Program-made: the position numbers and the translations under genes
The notes under the pieces: model-generated
Told to the model about the DNA's origin: nothing
Seen by the model: the letters and a program-made list of their open reading frames with translations, nothing else
The model's database searches: none
Shown: positions 63,401 to 64,000 of the stretch, piece by piece
Numbering within the stretch: the first letter of the stretch is position 1
How the letters are laid out: every line of letters starts with the position of its first letter
Assembly: GCA_047967505.1 (NCBI GenBank)
Contig: CM106540.1
Source: Dipteris shenzhenensis
Lineage: Eukaryota > Polypodiophyta > Polypodiopsida > Gleicheniales
Strand: one strand, 5' to 3'
DNA: 64,000 nt

Positions 63401-64000
63401 GGGTGAATGTGGGAATAGGGGCTATTAAACCAATTGTGCCTAGAACATTCGATGACACATCTTCAACAACAATCTCAAGCAAATCAGCTCCCTTGGCAAC
63501 AACATGCCACAACAGGTGACTCACAAAGCAATGTTAATAACTGGATACAAACATTGGCAACCATTGACAACTGCCATTCATTAGACCCCATCTTTCACAT
63601 ATAGATGCTAAGGTGCTATAGGTAGATCCTCCACTCCCACATGAAGAACCAATTGATCTAGAGATGCCATTCTTTATGGCTAACCTCGAGTGGGATAATG
63701 AACCTGAAGAAGATACCCATACCAATGATGACTCAGATTTTCCTTAGGACCTTGAAACAAAGGCTGAGAATGCTGAAATTGAAGATCAAATCTTTGATAA
63801 TGACAGCCATTCTGCATGCCCTAATGGTAGTCAAGCTTCCAAAAGTTGAACCTCCAAAGTTGAATAACAGCAGAAGATCCCGCAAGAAGGCTGAAGGAGG
63901 AAATCGTAGAAAAGCCAAGTCCGATCACTTCAATGAATTCGAATGAGTCTAAACAAGGATCGTCAAATTGTACCTTGCAAAGTTAGCTCCCTCAAAATCA
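63401..64000 (+). pseudogene. Gypsy protease-RT spacer, truncated by window
   Basis: Segments PFFMANLEWDNEPEEDTHTN, ILHALMVVKLPKVEPPKLNN and KADHFNEFE-like text match the - copy spacer. The last bases encode a YLAKLAPSKS-like stretch that runs out of the window. Confidence 0.65.

Larger units (their letters stand above)
60201..64000 (+). mobile_element. Ty3/gypsy gag-protease element, + copy, runs off window
   Basis: Leader with TTAGGTTAG-like repeats (60215-60430), a segment inverted-homologous to 57160-57660, gag from 61011, zinc knuckles, protease and spacer to the window end. It is longer than the - copy. Stops and frameshifts show that it is decayed. RT and integrase would lie beyond 64000. 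Confidence 0.82.

Overview
This window is plant nuclear DNA, overwhelmingly decayed transposable elements plus one host gene. The clues are Ty1/copia-type LTR elements primed by an initiator-methionine tRNA site, Ty3/gypsy gag-protease elements, L1-type LINEs whose ORF1 carries a CCHC knuckle, and canonical GT-AG introns, one of them very long. A large-genome land plant (fern, other seed-free lineage or gymnosperm) fits best; this is inference, since nothing here fixes the species. I saw no tRNA, rRNA, CRISPR array or bacterial-type operon.

The host gene is on the + strand. Four exons (18581-18694, 18929-18988, 36461-36516, 36743-36814) join in frame, with consensus splice sites, into the C-terminal ~100 residues of an NAPE-PLD-like metallo-beta-lactamase-fold phospholipase. 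Its third recognisable intron is 17,472 bp and holds most of the transposon load. The exons for the N-terminal two thirds were not found and should lie to the left, perhaps outside the window.

1-18.5 kb: a C-rich tract and a + strand L1-type LINE (to 4990), scrambled RTE-like LINE pieces (5.2-6.1 kb), a small L1 insertion with a clean 13-bp target duplication (6982-7171), gypsy gag (7.5-9.4 kb), copia RT/RNase H on the - strand (9.4-11.2 kb), copia gag on + (11.3-12.06 kb), then a second copy of the first LINE in inverted orientation (12.06-17.13 kb).

18.5-36.9 kb: the NAPE-PLD-like exons and the giant intron. The intron holds a copia LTR/primer site/gag start, pyrimidine tracts, an inverted pair of a second L1-type LINE, an ORF1-only LINE with a coiled-coil ORF1, copia pieces in both orientations, and a complete non-autonomous copia-derived LTR element (29803-32730) that itself carries an L1 insertion.

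37-50 kb: a three-level nest. An L1-type LINE (37566-43577) is interrupted by a miniature LTR retrotransposon (38111-41027, duplication CTTGA), whose LTR is interrupted by a LINE with a 574-codon open RT frame (38140-40021). An AT-rich stretch with a ~183-bp tandem repeat follows, then an internally deleted LINE, gypsy RNase H/integrase zinc-finger pieces and another copy of the small LTR family.

50-64 kb: LTR and gag pieces of a gypsy element, an antisense copia RT, minisatellites, and two head-to-head copies of a gypsy gag-protease element (55.1-57.7 kb on -, 60.2-64 kb on +) flanking a GA-rich and G-rich tract. The + copy runs off the window end.

A recurring theme is a small non-autonomous copia-derived LTR family (7 traces, here called cTRIM), recognised by LTR ends, primer site, polypurine tract and target duplications. 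Almost every element coding region is broken; the exceptions are the 574-codon LINE RT frame and the 255-codon coiled-coil ORF1.
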